33,796 nucleotides of DNA from NCBI GenBank assembly GCA_021813685.1, contig JAKAJS010000060.1, positions 1-33,796 of the forward strand, read 5' to 3'. A model generated the notes under the pieces. That model was not told the origin of the DNA, did no database searches, and saw nothing but the letters and a program-made list of their open reading frames with translations. This DNA comes from Deltaproteobacteria bacterium. GTDB lineage: Bacteria; Desulfobacterota; Syntrophobacteria; Syntrophobacterales; Syntrophobacteraceae. Within the stretch, counting starts at the first letter, position 1. Each line of letters starts with the position of its first letter. Shown here in pieces: positions 14,670 to 21,953 of the stretch. The position numbers were made by a program, and so were the translations under genes.

Positions 14670-17345
14670 ATGATGAAGAGTATCAAGTTGCAGGTAAACG
14701 GCGTTCTAAAGCACTTCGTTGTGGACGAAGACCGCGTGCTTCTGGATTTGCTGCGGGAAGATCTGGGGCTTACGGGCGCCAAGCAGTCGTGTGACCGCAA
14801 AGGCCAGTGCGGCGCATGTATGGTGATAGTAAACGGCAAGGCGGTGCTCTCCTGCCTGACCAGGGTCGCCTCCCTGGACGGAGCCCGGGTCATTTCCATC
14901 GAAGGGCTGGGCACGCCCGAAAATCCCCATCTCATTCAGGAAGCCTTCGTATTGGCCGGGGCCGTCCAGTGCGGATTCTGCACCCCCGGCATGATCCTGT
15001 CGGCCAAGGCGCTTCTCGACAAAAACCCTGATCCCGGCGACGAGGAGATAAAACACGCGCTTCGCCGCAACCTGTGCCGGTGCACCGGGTATAAGAAGAT
15101 TATCGAGGCGGTCAGGCTCGCCGGCCGGTTTTTGCGCGGGGAGACCACCCCGGAGGCGGTACGCCGGGATTTGGGCACAAAAATCATAGGGGTTTCCCAC
15201 CCGAGGCCCACAGCCCTTGCCAAGGCATGCGGCGTGGCCCACTTCGGTGCGGATATCAAGATCGAGGGGGCGCTGGAACTGGCCGTGCTGCGCAGCACCC
15301 TGCCCCATGCGCGCATCGACTCCATTGACACAGCGAAAGCCGAGGCGATGCCCGGCGTCGTCGGCGTTCTCAAGGCTTCGGACATTAAAGGCACCAACAC
15401 CCTCAAATACCTCCGGGCCGATCGCCCGGTGCTCTGTGGCGACAAGGTTCGCTGCATAGGAGATCCGATCGTCGCGGTTGCCGCGAAAACCCGCGCGCAG
15501 GCCGAGGCCGCCGTAAAGGAGATACAGGTAACCCTTACTCCCCTGCCGGTTATCGACACCCCCGAGGCGGCACTCGCCGAAGGTGCGGTGAGCATTCACG
15601 ACGAGTTCCCCAACCTGTGCCTGGAACAGCCGCAGATAAAAGGCGATGCGAAGGCCGCCCTTCGTGAATCGGCCGCGGTCATCGAAGCCAGGTTCACGAC
15701 CCAGACCAACCACCAGGCGCCCCTCGAACCCGAAGTAACGGTCGCCTACTGGGAAGAGGGTGAACCGGGCGAAGAGGATGCCAAGCTCGTGATCATCGGC
15801 CGAAGCATTAACATCCACTATCACCTGGGCATGCTTCAGGAGGCTCTGGGCTGGGAGAATATGAGCTACCGGGAGGCATTCTCCGGCGGCCAGTTCGGTA
15901 TAAAACTCGATGTCATGTCAGAAGGCATTGCCGGGGCTGCGGCGATTCATTTCAAGAGCGCGATCCGCTATATCCCGAGTCTTGCCGAAAGCATGGCGAT
16001 GACCTCCAAACGGCACCCCTTCACCATGGACGTAAAACTCGCAGCCGATGCCCGGGGGAAACTCACGGCCTACTGCAATCACTACATAGTGGACAAGGGA
16101 GCGTATTATTCCATAGGTCACGGGGTGATAAACCGCTCGCTCCTCATGCTTTCGGGCTCCTACAATATTCCCAATATCGATGCCATGGCAAGGCTCGCCT
16201 ACACCAATAACCCCTTTGGGAGCGCCGCCCGCGGCGCCGGCCCCCCGCAGGTGAACTTCGCCCTCGAATGCGCCATGGAGATGCTTGCCGATAAACTCGG
16301 GATGGATTCGCTCGAATTCCGGCTGCTCAATTGCCTGCAGCCCGGCGAGTCCAAATCCACCGGCCGCACGGTGACCGAATGGCCTCTGCCGGGGCTTCTC
16401 GAAGCGGTCCGCCCCCATTACAGGCGCGCGCTCGAGGAGGCCAAAAGCTTTCAAACCGGAGAGGTCCGGCGCGGAGTCGGCCTGGCGACGGGCTCCTTTG
16501 GCATCGGCGGCCCCGGTGATGTCGGTGTTGCTTCCGTCGAACTCGATGCAGACGGAGGGGTAACCGTCTATGCCGCAGCCGCAGACCCGGGCGAGGGAAA
16601 CGATTCCATGCTCGCACAGCTCACCGCCGCCTTCATGGGCCTGCCGCTCGATAAGGTGCGCCTCAATACGCGCGATACGGATTTTACGGCGGCGAGCGGT
16701 CCGGCCGCGGGAAGCCGCATCACCTACATGATCGGAGGAGCCCTCCTCGATGCCCTGGGGCAACTCAGGAGCGCCATGGAGGAAACGGGAGCGAAAAACT
16801 CCGAGGACCTTGTCAAAGCCGGCAAGCCAGCACGCTATCTGGGCAGAAAGAAAAACGAAGAGGTAGGCCCCCTCGATCCCAAAACCGGCCAGGGGCCCTC
16901 CTTCGAATCGCAGGTCCATGCCGTACAAATGGTGGAGCTGGAAGTAAACCTCACGAGCGGAGAGGTGAAGGTCTTAAAAGTTACCGCCGCGGTCGATGCC
17001 GGAACGGTCATCAACCCGCAGAACCTTACCGCTCAACTGGAAGGCGGTTTGGACATGGGAGTGGGCTACGCTCTCCGAGAAGAGTACATCGCCGGAAAAA
17101 CCAAAGACTGGGTCACGTTCAAATTCCCCTCGATTCGCCATAGCTTCGATATGGAGATCATCATCCGGGAGACTCCCCGTCCCAAAGGCCCCATGGGTGC
17201 TACCGGAGTCGGGGAAATGTGCCTGGTGCCAACAGCGCCCGCAGTGATAAACGCCATCAAGAATGCCACCGGCTTCTGGGTGTGCGACCTGCCGGCAACA
17301 CCCGATAAGATCAAGGCGCTCGCCTCGACGGCGCAGGGAGTGTAA
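14670..17345 (+). CDS. molybdenum aldehyde oxidoreductase, xanthine oxidase family, two-domain MOP type
   Basis: Oxidises an aldehyde to a carboxylic acid with water as oxygen source, passing electrons through two [2Fe-2S] clusters. Residues 1-150 are the iron-sulfur part: C41, C47, C50, C62 for the plant-type cluster, and C101, C104, C136, C138 (CGFC...CRC) for the second, nearly the spacing of D. gigas MOP. The rest is the molybdopterin domain, with ARGAGPPQ near residue 525 and GVGE giving E849, the catalytic glutamate. There is no FAD domain, so electrons leave to a separate carrier. 891 residues; ATG 14673, one codon in, fits the AGGAG spacing slightly better. A semialdehyde from the nearby aminotransferase is a plausible substrate; the sequence does not prove it. 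Confidence 0.88.
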   Translation: MMKSIKLQVNGVLKHFVVDEDRVLLDLLREDLGLTGAKQSCDRKGQCGACMVIVNGKAVLSCLTRVASLDGARVISIEGLGTPENPHLIQEAFVLAGAVQCGFCTPGMILSAKALLDKNPDPGDEEIKHALRRNLCRCTGYKKIIEAVRLAGRFLRGETTPEAVRRDLGTKIIGVSHPRPTALAKACGVAHFGADIKIEGALELAVLRSTLPHARIDSIDTAKAEAMPGVVGVLKASDIKGTNTLKYLRADRPVLCGDKVRCIGDPIVAVAAKTRAQAEAAVKEIQVTLTPLPVIDTPEAALAEGAVSIHDEFPNLCLEQPQIKGDAKAALRESAAVIEARFTTQTNHQAPLEPEVTVAYWEEGEPGEEDAKLVIIGRSINIHYHLGMLQEALGWENMSYREAFSGGQFGIKLDVMSEGIAGAAAIHFKSAIRYIPSLAESMAMTSKRHPFTMDVKLAADARGKLTAYCNHYIVDKGAYYSIGHGVINRSLLMLSGSYNIPNIDAMARLAYTNNPFGSAARGAGPPQVNFALECAMEMLADKLGMDSLEFRLLNCLQPGESKSTGRTVTEWPLPGLLEAVRPHYRRALEEAKSFQTGEVRRGVGLATGSFGIGGPGDVGVASVELDADGGVTVYAAAADPGEGNDSMLAQLTAAFMGLPLDKVRLNTRDTDFTAASGPAAGSRITYMIGGALLDALGQLRSAMEETGAKNSEDLVKAGKPARYLGRKKNEEVGPLDPKTGQGPSFESQVHAVQMVELEVNLTSGEVKVLKVTAAVDAGTVINPQNLTAQLEGGLDMGVGYALREEYIAGKTKDWVTFKFPSIRHSFDMEIIIRETPRPKGPMGATGVGEMCLVPTAPAVINAIKNATGFWVCDLPATPDKIKALASTAQGV

Positions 17346-17701
17346 TGGCAAACGGTTCCGAATCGGACGAAACTGTCCCCCAACAACAGGTGCGGCTCCT
17401 CGCCGGTCGTGAGATTCTCTTTGATGCAGAAGGCTTCTTGAGCGATTTTAACGACTGGTCCGAGGAGCTCTTCGAGATTCTCGCACAGGAAAGCGGACTT
17501 GCCTGCCTGACAGACAAACACTGGCGGGTGGTCCGTTTCCTGCGCGAGTTTTACGCGCAAAACGGCCGTAGCCCCTTGAACCACCAGTTGAGGAAAGGCA
17601 CCGAGCTAAGCGCTCTCGAACTGCAGCACCTCTTTCCCGAAGGGATAAAGCTCGGGGCCCGCAGACTCGCCGGGCTGCCCAATCCCAAGACCTGCAGTTA
17701 A
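17345..17701 (+). CDS. DsrC/TusE-family sulfur carrier with only the penultimate cysteine
   Basis: Small persulfide carrier, 118 residues, of the DsrC/TusE/DsvC family: the helical core LTDKHWRVVRFLREFYAQNG, then LFPEG and the C-terminal arm AGLPNPKTCS. C117, next to last, is the conserved sulfur-accepting cysteine. The second arm cysteine of true DsrC, eleven residues earlier, is replaced by arginine (R106). This makes it TusE-like and unable to form the DsrC trisulfide with sulfite reductase. It starts on the last base of the aldehyde oxidoreductase stop and ends the operon. It may carry sulfur from the upstream desulfurase to the molybdenum cofactor; that role is inferred. tusBCD genes are absent from the window. 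Confidence 0.85.
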   Translation: MANGSESDETVPQQQVRLLAGREILFDAEGFLSDFNDWSEELFEILAQESGLACLTDKHWRVVRFLREFYAQNGRSPLNHQLRKGTELSALELQHLFPEGIKLGARRLAGLPNPKTCS

Positions 17702-17708
17702 AAGCAAA

Positions 17709-17776
17709 AGAGCGGGGGCTTTCGCCCCCTGCACCCCCGGGATGGCCCCGCCCTGCCCGCGGCGGCTCGCCGCCAG
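17709..17776 (-). repeat. dispersed GC-rich hairpin element, copy 3
   Basis: GCGGGGGCTTTCGCCCCCTG (17711-17730) is a strong stem-loop. Read on the minus strand, it gives GGGGTGCAGGGGGCGAAAGC followed by CCCCGCTCTTTT, closely matching copy 1 at 2740 and copy 4 at 33341. A second small palindrome, GGCGGCTCGCCGCC, follows (17761-17774). It lies eight bases after the operon stop and may end transcription on the plus strand despite lacking a T-tract there. Confidence 0.5.
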
Positions 17777-17805
17777 TTGACCTCCACCACCCTATGGGCT
17801 ACAAT
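17777..17805 (+). promoter_or_regulatory. sigma-70 promoter of the toxin-antitoxin pair
   Basis: TTGACC (17777-17782) and TACAAT (17800-17805) are separated by exactly 17 bases, a near-consensus pair. Transcription would start about 15-18 bases before the antitoxin start codon, just ahead of its AGGAGG site. Such systems are usually self-repressed at this promoter. Confidence 0.75.
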
Positions 17806-17828
17806 ATGGCACATAGGAGGTATTGGAT

Positions 17829-18092
17829 ATGGCTGAAAATTCTGTTGTCCGAGCACGGATTGACAGTGCTGTAAAAATTGAAGCCGAGGCGGTCCTTGCC
17901 TCCATCGGGCTTACTGTCTCAGATGCATTCCGTCTGATGATGATACGGATCGCCAAAGAGAAGAAGTTGCCGTTTGAACCACACGTGCCGAACGAGGAAA
18001 CAATTGAGGCGATGAAGGCCGCTCGACGTGGCGAACTAATTGAGGTCGGATCGATCGACAACCTGTTCGCGGAGCTAAATGAGGACGATTAG
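17829..18092 (+). CDS. relB: RelB/DinJ-family antitoxin
   Basis: DNA-binding antitoxin of 87 residues. The N-terminal ribbon-helix-helix (VVRARIDSAVKIEAEAVLASIGLTVSDAFRLMMIRIA) matches the RelB/DinJ family. The acidic C-terminal tail would wrap the toxin. The start is ATG 17829 behind a consensus AGGAGG (17815-17820), not the upstream TTG. It overlaps the toxin gene by 14 bases, so the two are co-expressed and the complex probably represses the promoter just upstream. Confidence 0.9.
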   Translation: MAENSVVRARIDSAVKIEAEAVLASIGLTVSDAFRLMMIRIAKEKKLPFEPHVPNEETIEAMKAARRGELIEVGSIDNLFAELNEDD

Positions 18093-18360
18093 TCGAACTA
18101 AGCGATTCAAACGCGACTACAAGCGGGAAAAATCAGGGCGACACAGCAAGACACTCGACACGGACCTGAGGAAGGTTCTTGAATTGCTTGTGGCCGATGA
18201 GCCGTTGCCATATCACAATTTTGATCATCCTCTTGTCGGTGAATGGTCCGATCATCGAGATTGTCACATCAAACCCGACCTGGTTCTTATCTACCGGAAA
18301 TCTGACGACGATCAGCTTGAACTTGTACGCCTGGGGTCACATAACGAACTCGATCTCTAG
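18079..18360 (+). CDS. yafQ: YafQ-family mRNA interferase toxin
   Basis: Ribosome-dependent endoribonuclease of the RelE/YafQ superfamily, 93 residues. The active-site pattern of E. coli YafQ is kept almost in register: H50 (FDHPL), H63 and D67 (RDCHIKPDLVLIY) and H88 (LGSHNEL). The terminal aromatic residue of YafQ is leucine here. All catalytic residues are present, so the toxin should be active and held in check by the overlapping antitoxin. A repeat-rich stretch follows, and the next gene is convergent. Confidence 0.92.
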   Translation: MRTISRTKRFKRDYKREKSGRHSKTLDTDLRKVLELLVADEPLPYHNFDHPLVGEWSDHRDCHIKPDLVLIYRKSDDDQLELVRLGSHNELDL

Positions 18361-18447
18361 CCCCCCGCCCGCCCGCGAAGCAGGCGGCAATCCGTCAGCG
18401 GCGACACGCCGCCGGGCAACTCGGCCGCAGCGACACGCCGCCGCCTA
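18361..18447. repeat. GC-rich direct repeat and hairpins between convergent genes
   Basis: GC[G/A]GCGACACGCCGCCG occurs twice, at 18398-18413 and 18427-18442, 29 bases apart. The first copy folds as GCGGCG-ACA-CGCCGC. The stretch fills the gap between the toxin gene and the convergent PPDK-like gene and may stop transcription from both sides. Confidence 0.5.
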
Positions 18448-21411
18448 CTAGGCGCCGTAAATCAGTACGCCGTGCGATCTGCGTCCGTCAACTTTTATGG
18501 TCAGCGGTTTTTCAAGAGATACCCAGGCTGCGTATTCCGACTCGTATTTTCTCGGTAGCGAGCAGAGCCATTCCCAGTCGATCCTGTTGTCCTCGCCCGG
18601 ACCCACGGTAAAATAATTGATTCCCAGGGAAATGATGTTGTGGAAGAAATGGGAACCTTGCGAGGGTTCCGCGTTGAGCTTTTCGTGGGCGGTTTCGACG
18701 ATCGCGCCCGTCCCGCAGATGTCCGCCCAGCCGACCGGAATGCCCAGCCAGCTATCCGAGGAGCCCCAGCGCCCCGGCCCTATCAGCACGTATTGCCTTT
18801 TTTCCTTGAGCAGGAGCGCGTTGATTCGGCCGATTTGCCCGGCAACTTCGCGAGTCTTCGCCGGGTCGAAGGATTGGGGCTTAACAAATACGATATCCCG
18901 TATCTCGGTGCTGATCCTGTTGCCAAGAGCTTTGGTGGAAACGCAAAAAGCGCTCGCCAGGTCCTCCTCGCTCAGTTCCACATCCACGGTTTCTTCCCGC
19001 GCGCTCATCGGCCGAAGCTGCAGGACCGCAAATTGGGGTTTGGTCTTGCGGGCGCGGGAAAGATCGACGCAAAATTCCAGTTCCACCGGACATCCCATTC
19101 CCGCTTGCCCGAGCGCTAAAATCTTTCGTAAAATATCGGCCAGGGGAAACAGGTCATATTTGAGCAGCTGCGCAAAGGTGATCACCGGATAACCGGTCTT
19201 GGAAGCGGTATCGCGCAACCGATGCTCCTCGGGGATATAGGTGCTGCTCGCAAGCTTTACCGGCTCTTCCTGCGCGGCATCCATCACTTCCCGTTTGACC
19301 AGGGTGACCAGGTCGCTTGCCCCCAGGTGGCACGCCGCCTGGTCGAGGTTCAGGGCATAGAAATAACGCTGCGAGTTCTTCAGAATATCCTCGACCGACG
19401 AACGCTCCGGGAGCAGTTCCGGGTGCGCGGGCGAAAAACGAAGCCCCTTTCCCCCCTCCATGACGGTTTTGCCGAGCCCCAGGGCAATTGTCGCTATGCC
19501 GTCTTCGGGTTTCATCCTCGCGAAGGGATAGAAATTGTGCGATTGGGCTACTCCGGACAAAAACGGGTAAAAATAGCTCCCGTGCTTTTGCCCAACGAGT
19601 TTTTGCACGACTACGGCCATCTTCTCTTCTTCGGTCCGGTGGCCGATGCGCCGTGAAAAGGCCTTGGGTCCCTGGAAATAGGTCGAGGCATAAACCATCT
19701 TGATTGCCTCGACGAGTTGCGCGAGCCGGCAGTTGAGGTCCGAATGGTCGTTGGGCAAAATATAGGTGTTGTAGAGACCGGCGTATGCCCGGAATTGAGC
19801 GTCTTCGAGCAGACTCGACGAACGTACCGCCAGGGGATAGTGGATGTGGCTCAGAAACTCCGCCAGCTGCTGCGTAACGGCTTCGGGAAATTCAGACGCC
19901 ATGAAACGGTCTGCGATCGTCTCGTCCGGCAGGTCCTCTTCGGTCAATCGCTTGAGATCGTTTTTTTCGACAAACGTCTCGAACACCTCGGTCGTAATGA
20001 CCAGTGTCTGGGGAATGACGATTTCCACCGGACCCGAGCGGGCTTCGAAAGAAGAATGCTGGCGCAGAAGAGAGGAGACGAAAAACAGCCCCCTCGCCTT
20101 CCCTCCCAGTGACCCTGTGCCGATCTTCAGGATTTCAGCATCCTCATCGAAACCCTTGGGATCGAAATCTACGACCACCCCTTTCTGACGCTGCATGCGC
20201 CGTTCGTGAATGACGGAAATCAGAAACTGACGGTGGCTCGCAATATCGCTAAAATCATTATCTCGTACCGGTCGTACCCGGGAGGCCAGTTCTATTTCCG
20301 AACGCGCAAACAACCATCTCGAAAAATCATTGCAGTTGCAGTGATAGGCGAAGGTATCGTCCGGAATGGTATGGAGCTGCTTTTCCAGCATTCTGAGGTT
20401 GCTTGCACGCGCAATTTCTGCGCCCTGCGGGGTGCGAAAGACAAAGTCTCCAAACCCCAGACGGTTGAGGAAAAAGGAGCGCACCTCGGAAAGAAGAGTC
20501 GGAGAGTTCTTGTCGATGAAGACGGCCGGAATCTCTGCGGCCTTCGCTGCATTTCCCGGCTCGCTGCTCATCAGCAGCAGCGGAATATCAAACCGCTCGC
20601 GCCGTATCCCCGTGAGAAGATCCACCCCCGCATTGTCGTCGACTTCCCCCCCGCGGGGAAACCGTACGTCCGAAAACACACCCAAAACGTATGGTTCATA
20701 TTTCCGGAAAAGTTGGGTCGCCCCCTCGAAGCTTTCCGTCACAAGAATCTTGGGACGCGCCCGCATGGCCACGAGGCGATGCTCGTTATTGAGCCCTTCC
20801 TCCATCACCGCCTGGGTCTGAATCACCAATTCCCGGTAGAAAAGGGGCAGCAGGATGGATAGATATTCCGGAGAATCCTCTACACAAATGATGACGCGAA
20901 TGCTTGCCGATTTCGTGTCGTGAGCTACGTTGCTCCAATCCTCCGCGTTCTTTATCATCGCCAGGAGCAGGTCGGAATTGCCCCGCCACACAAACACCCG
21001 ATTGAAAAGCGAAGAGGGCAGCCTGCGATGCATGCCGTACTCGAGAATCGGATCCAGATGGTGACACAGCAACATGATGGGTAGCGACGGCGCCTTCGAC
21101 CGGATCTTCTCCGCTGTCGCCACGATACTCCTGTCCACCACGCGAGCCATGATGATCGCCATGTCGAGCCCTCTGGTCTCCAGAGCGACCAGGGCGGCAT
21201 CGGCGGAAGAAACCCAGTGCAGCCTGGGAGGCGCACTGAGATTCAACCCCCTGTATTCACTGATAATAGCCTCCGAGAGGCGGCAGTCGTCCTCCATCAC
21301 CGAGGCGTCATAAGGCGTCGAGATCAGCAGGACCTCGCGAATCTTGTTGCGCATAAGCTCGTGAAAGAGCTTAAACCGCGGGTCGAATTGGTCTTCAAGC
21401 TGCATTGTCAT
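18448..21411 (-). CDS. REC-like/PPDK_N protein: pyruvate phosphate dikinase-type ATP-binding domain with receiver-like N-terminus
   Basis: 987 residues with an unusual architecture. Residues about 25-165 look like a degenerate receiver domain (IREVLLISTPYDASVMEDD). A second receiver-like domain at about 171-320 (IRVIICVEDSPEYLSILLP, then VLGVFSDVRFPRGGE, IPLLLMSSEPG) keeps several acidic positions. From about 440 comes a PPDK/PEP synthase N-terminal ATP-grasp domain (GTGSLGGKARGLFFVSSLL, PLAVRSSSLLEDAQ, AYAGLYNTY). The swivelling phosphohistidine domain and the PEP-binding barrel of real PEP synthases are missing, so it cannot by itself make PEP. It might phosphorylate a partner in response to a signal. 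The start has only a weak GAGAG site. Function unknown. Confidence 0.75.
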   Translation of the reverse strand: MTMQLEDQFDPRFKLFHELMRNKIREVLLISTPYDASVMEDDCRLSEAIISEYRGLNLSAPPRLHWVSSADAALVALETRGLDMAIIMARVVDRSIVATAEKIRSKAPSLPIMLLCHHLDPILEYGMHRRLPSSLFNRVFVWRGNSDLLLAMIKNAEDWSNVAHDTKSASIRVIICVEDSPEYLSILLPLFYRELVIQTQAVMEEGLNNEHRLVAMRARPKILVTESFEGATQLFRKYEPYVLGVFSDVRFPRGGEVDDNAGVDLLTGIRRERFDIPLLLMSSEPGNAAKAAEIPAVFIDKNSPTLLSEVRSFFLNRLGFGDFVFRTPQGAEIARASNLRMLEKQLHTIPDDTFAYHCNCNDFSRWLFARSEIELASRVRPVRDNDFSDIASHRQFLISVIHERRMQRQKGVVVDFDPKGFDEDAEILKIGTGSLGGKARGLFFVSSLLRQHSSFEARSGPVEIVIPQTLVITTEVFETFVEKNDLKRLTEEDLPDETIADRFMASEFPEAVTQQLAEFLSHIHYPLAVRSSSLLEDAQFRAYAGLYNTYILPNDHSDLNCRLAQLVEAIKMVYASTYFQGPKAFSRRIGHRTEEEKMAVVVQKLVGQKHGSYFYPFLSGVAQSHNFYPFARMKPEDGIATIALGLGKTVMEGGKGLRFSPAHPELLPERSSVEDILKNSQRYFYALNLDQAACHLGASDLVTLVKREVMDAAQEEPVKLASSTYIPEEHRLRDTASKTGYPVITFAQLLKYDLFPLADILRKILALGQAGMGCPVELEFCVDLSRARKTKPQFAVLQLRPMSAREETVDVELSEEDLASAFCVSTKALGNRISTEIRDIVFVKPQSFDPAKTREVAGQIGRINALLLKEKRQYVLIGPGRWGSSDSWLGIPVGWADICGTGAIVETAHEKLNAEPSQGSHFFHNIISLGINYFTVGPGEDNRIDWEWLCSLPRKYESEYAAWVSLEKPLTIKVDGRRSHGVLIYGA

Positions 21412-21470
21412 GGAATCGTGTTTTCTCTCTACGTATTTTTTTGCCGCCCTCGAACCGCGGAGGAGAAGTA

Positions 21471-21677
21471 TTATCCGTTTACACTACCTGTATCGGGCTT
21501 ACAATCCCCATTTTTCTTCCCCCCGGTATGAGATTGTAACCATTTTTCAGCATTCTGTCTCAGTTCTGCCGCCCAACGCCTCAAATACCCCGCCTCTTTG
21601 CTGAACCCCCTCAATTCCATGCAGGAAGCCTGCGAATCGACCGGTCCCAACGACTTGCTCTCCTCTGGGATTTCCAT
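21471..21677 (-). CDS. possible small protein, unidentified
   Basis: A 68-residue frame starting at ATG 21677, with AGGAG ten bases upstream; the frame stays open further to a TTG at 21755. The sequence is charged, with a helix-like middle (GFSKEAGYLRRWAAELRQNAEKW). It resembles nothing I recognise. It lies between two gene starts that point away from each other. A TGGCATGAATCTTGG stretch on the minus strand (21752-21766) resembles a sigma-54 promoter but has GG instead of GC at -12. It may be real or chance. Confidence 0.3.
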   Translation of the reverse strand: MEIPEESKSLGPVDSQASCMELRGFSKEAGYLRRWAAELRQNAEKWLQSHTGGKKNGDCKPDTGSVNG

Positions 21678-21771
21678 ACAATACGTTCTCCTGTCTGGTG
21701 TGCGCCCGAAAGCCCGGATAAGATACCGACTCTTACGGTTGGGAACCGTTACCAAGATTCATGCCACGTCC

Positions 21772-21847
21772 AATCGGTGAATGGGTGAATCGGACAGACC
21801 TTCTTTGCCTTTCCCATTCACCGATTCCCCCACTCCCCGATTCACCC
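21772..21847. repeat. nested inverted repeats upstream of the sigma-54 activator
   Basis: AATCGGTGAATGGG (21772-21785) faces CCCATTCACCGATT (21813-21826), a perfect 14-base match. Overlapping it, GGGTGAATCGG (21783-21793) faces CCGATTCACCC (21837-21847). The units derive from one repeated phrase, GGTGAATNGG. They could be a regulator site, an mRNA structure, or the remains of a short tandem repeat that inverted. Confidence 0.6.
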
Positions 21848-21883
21848 GCTCACCTGTTTTTCACTTGGCTTTCCGCCCGGAAT

Positions 21884-21917
21884 ATGCAATGTTGCATACT
21901 CATATGTCTCCTCGCAT
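21884..21917. promoter_or_regulatory. ATGC-N6-GCAT palindrome plus degenerate second copy ahead of the sigma-54 activator
   Basis: ATGCAATGTTGCAT (21884-21897) is a full match to the palindromes upstream of the CoA-transferase operon. Twenty bases on, ATGTCTCCTCGCAT (21904-21917) differs at one half-site position. The pair ends about 36 bases before the activator's start codon, where binding could block its own promoter, so self-control is likely. Confidence 0.55.
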
Positions 21918-21953
21918 ACTCGTGGTGTTTTGGAAAACGAAGGGATGCCAATC

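Noticed and set aside
14706-15824. 372-codon minus-strand open frame
   Set aside because: Shadow of the aldehyde oxidoreductase iron-sulfur region, whose cysteine ligands are intact on the plus strand.
17345-17701. True DsrC of dissimilatory sulfite reduction
   Set aside because: The second arm cysteine is arginine, and no dsrAB or related genes are nearby.
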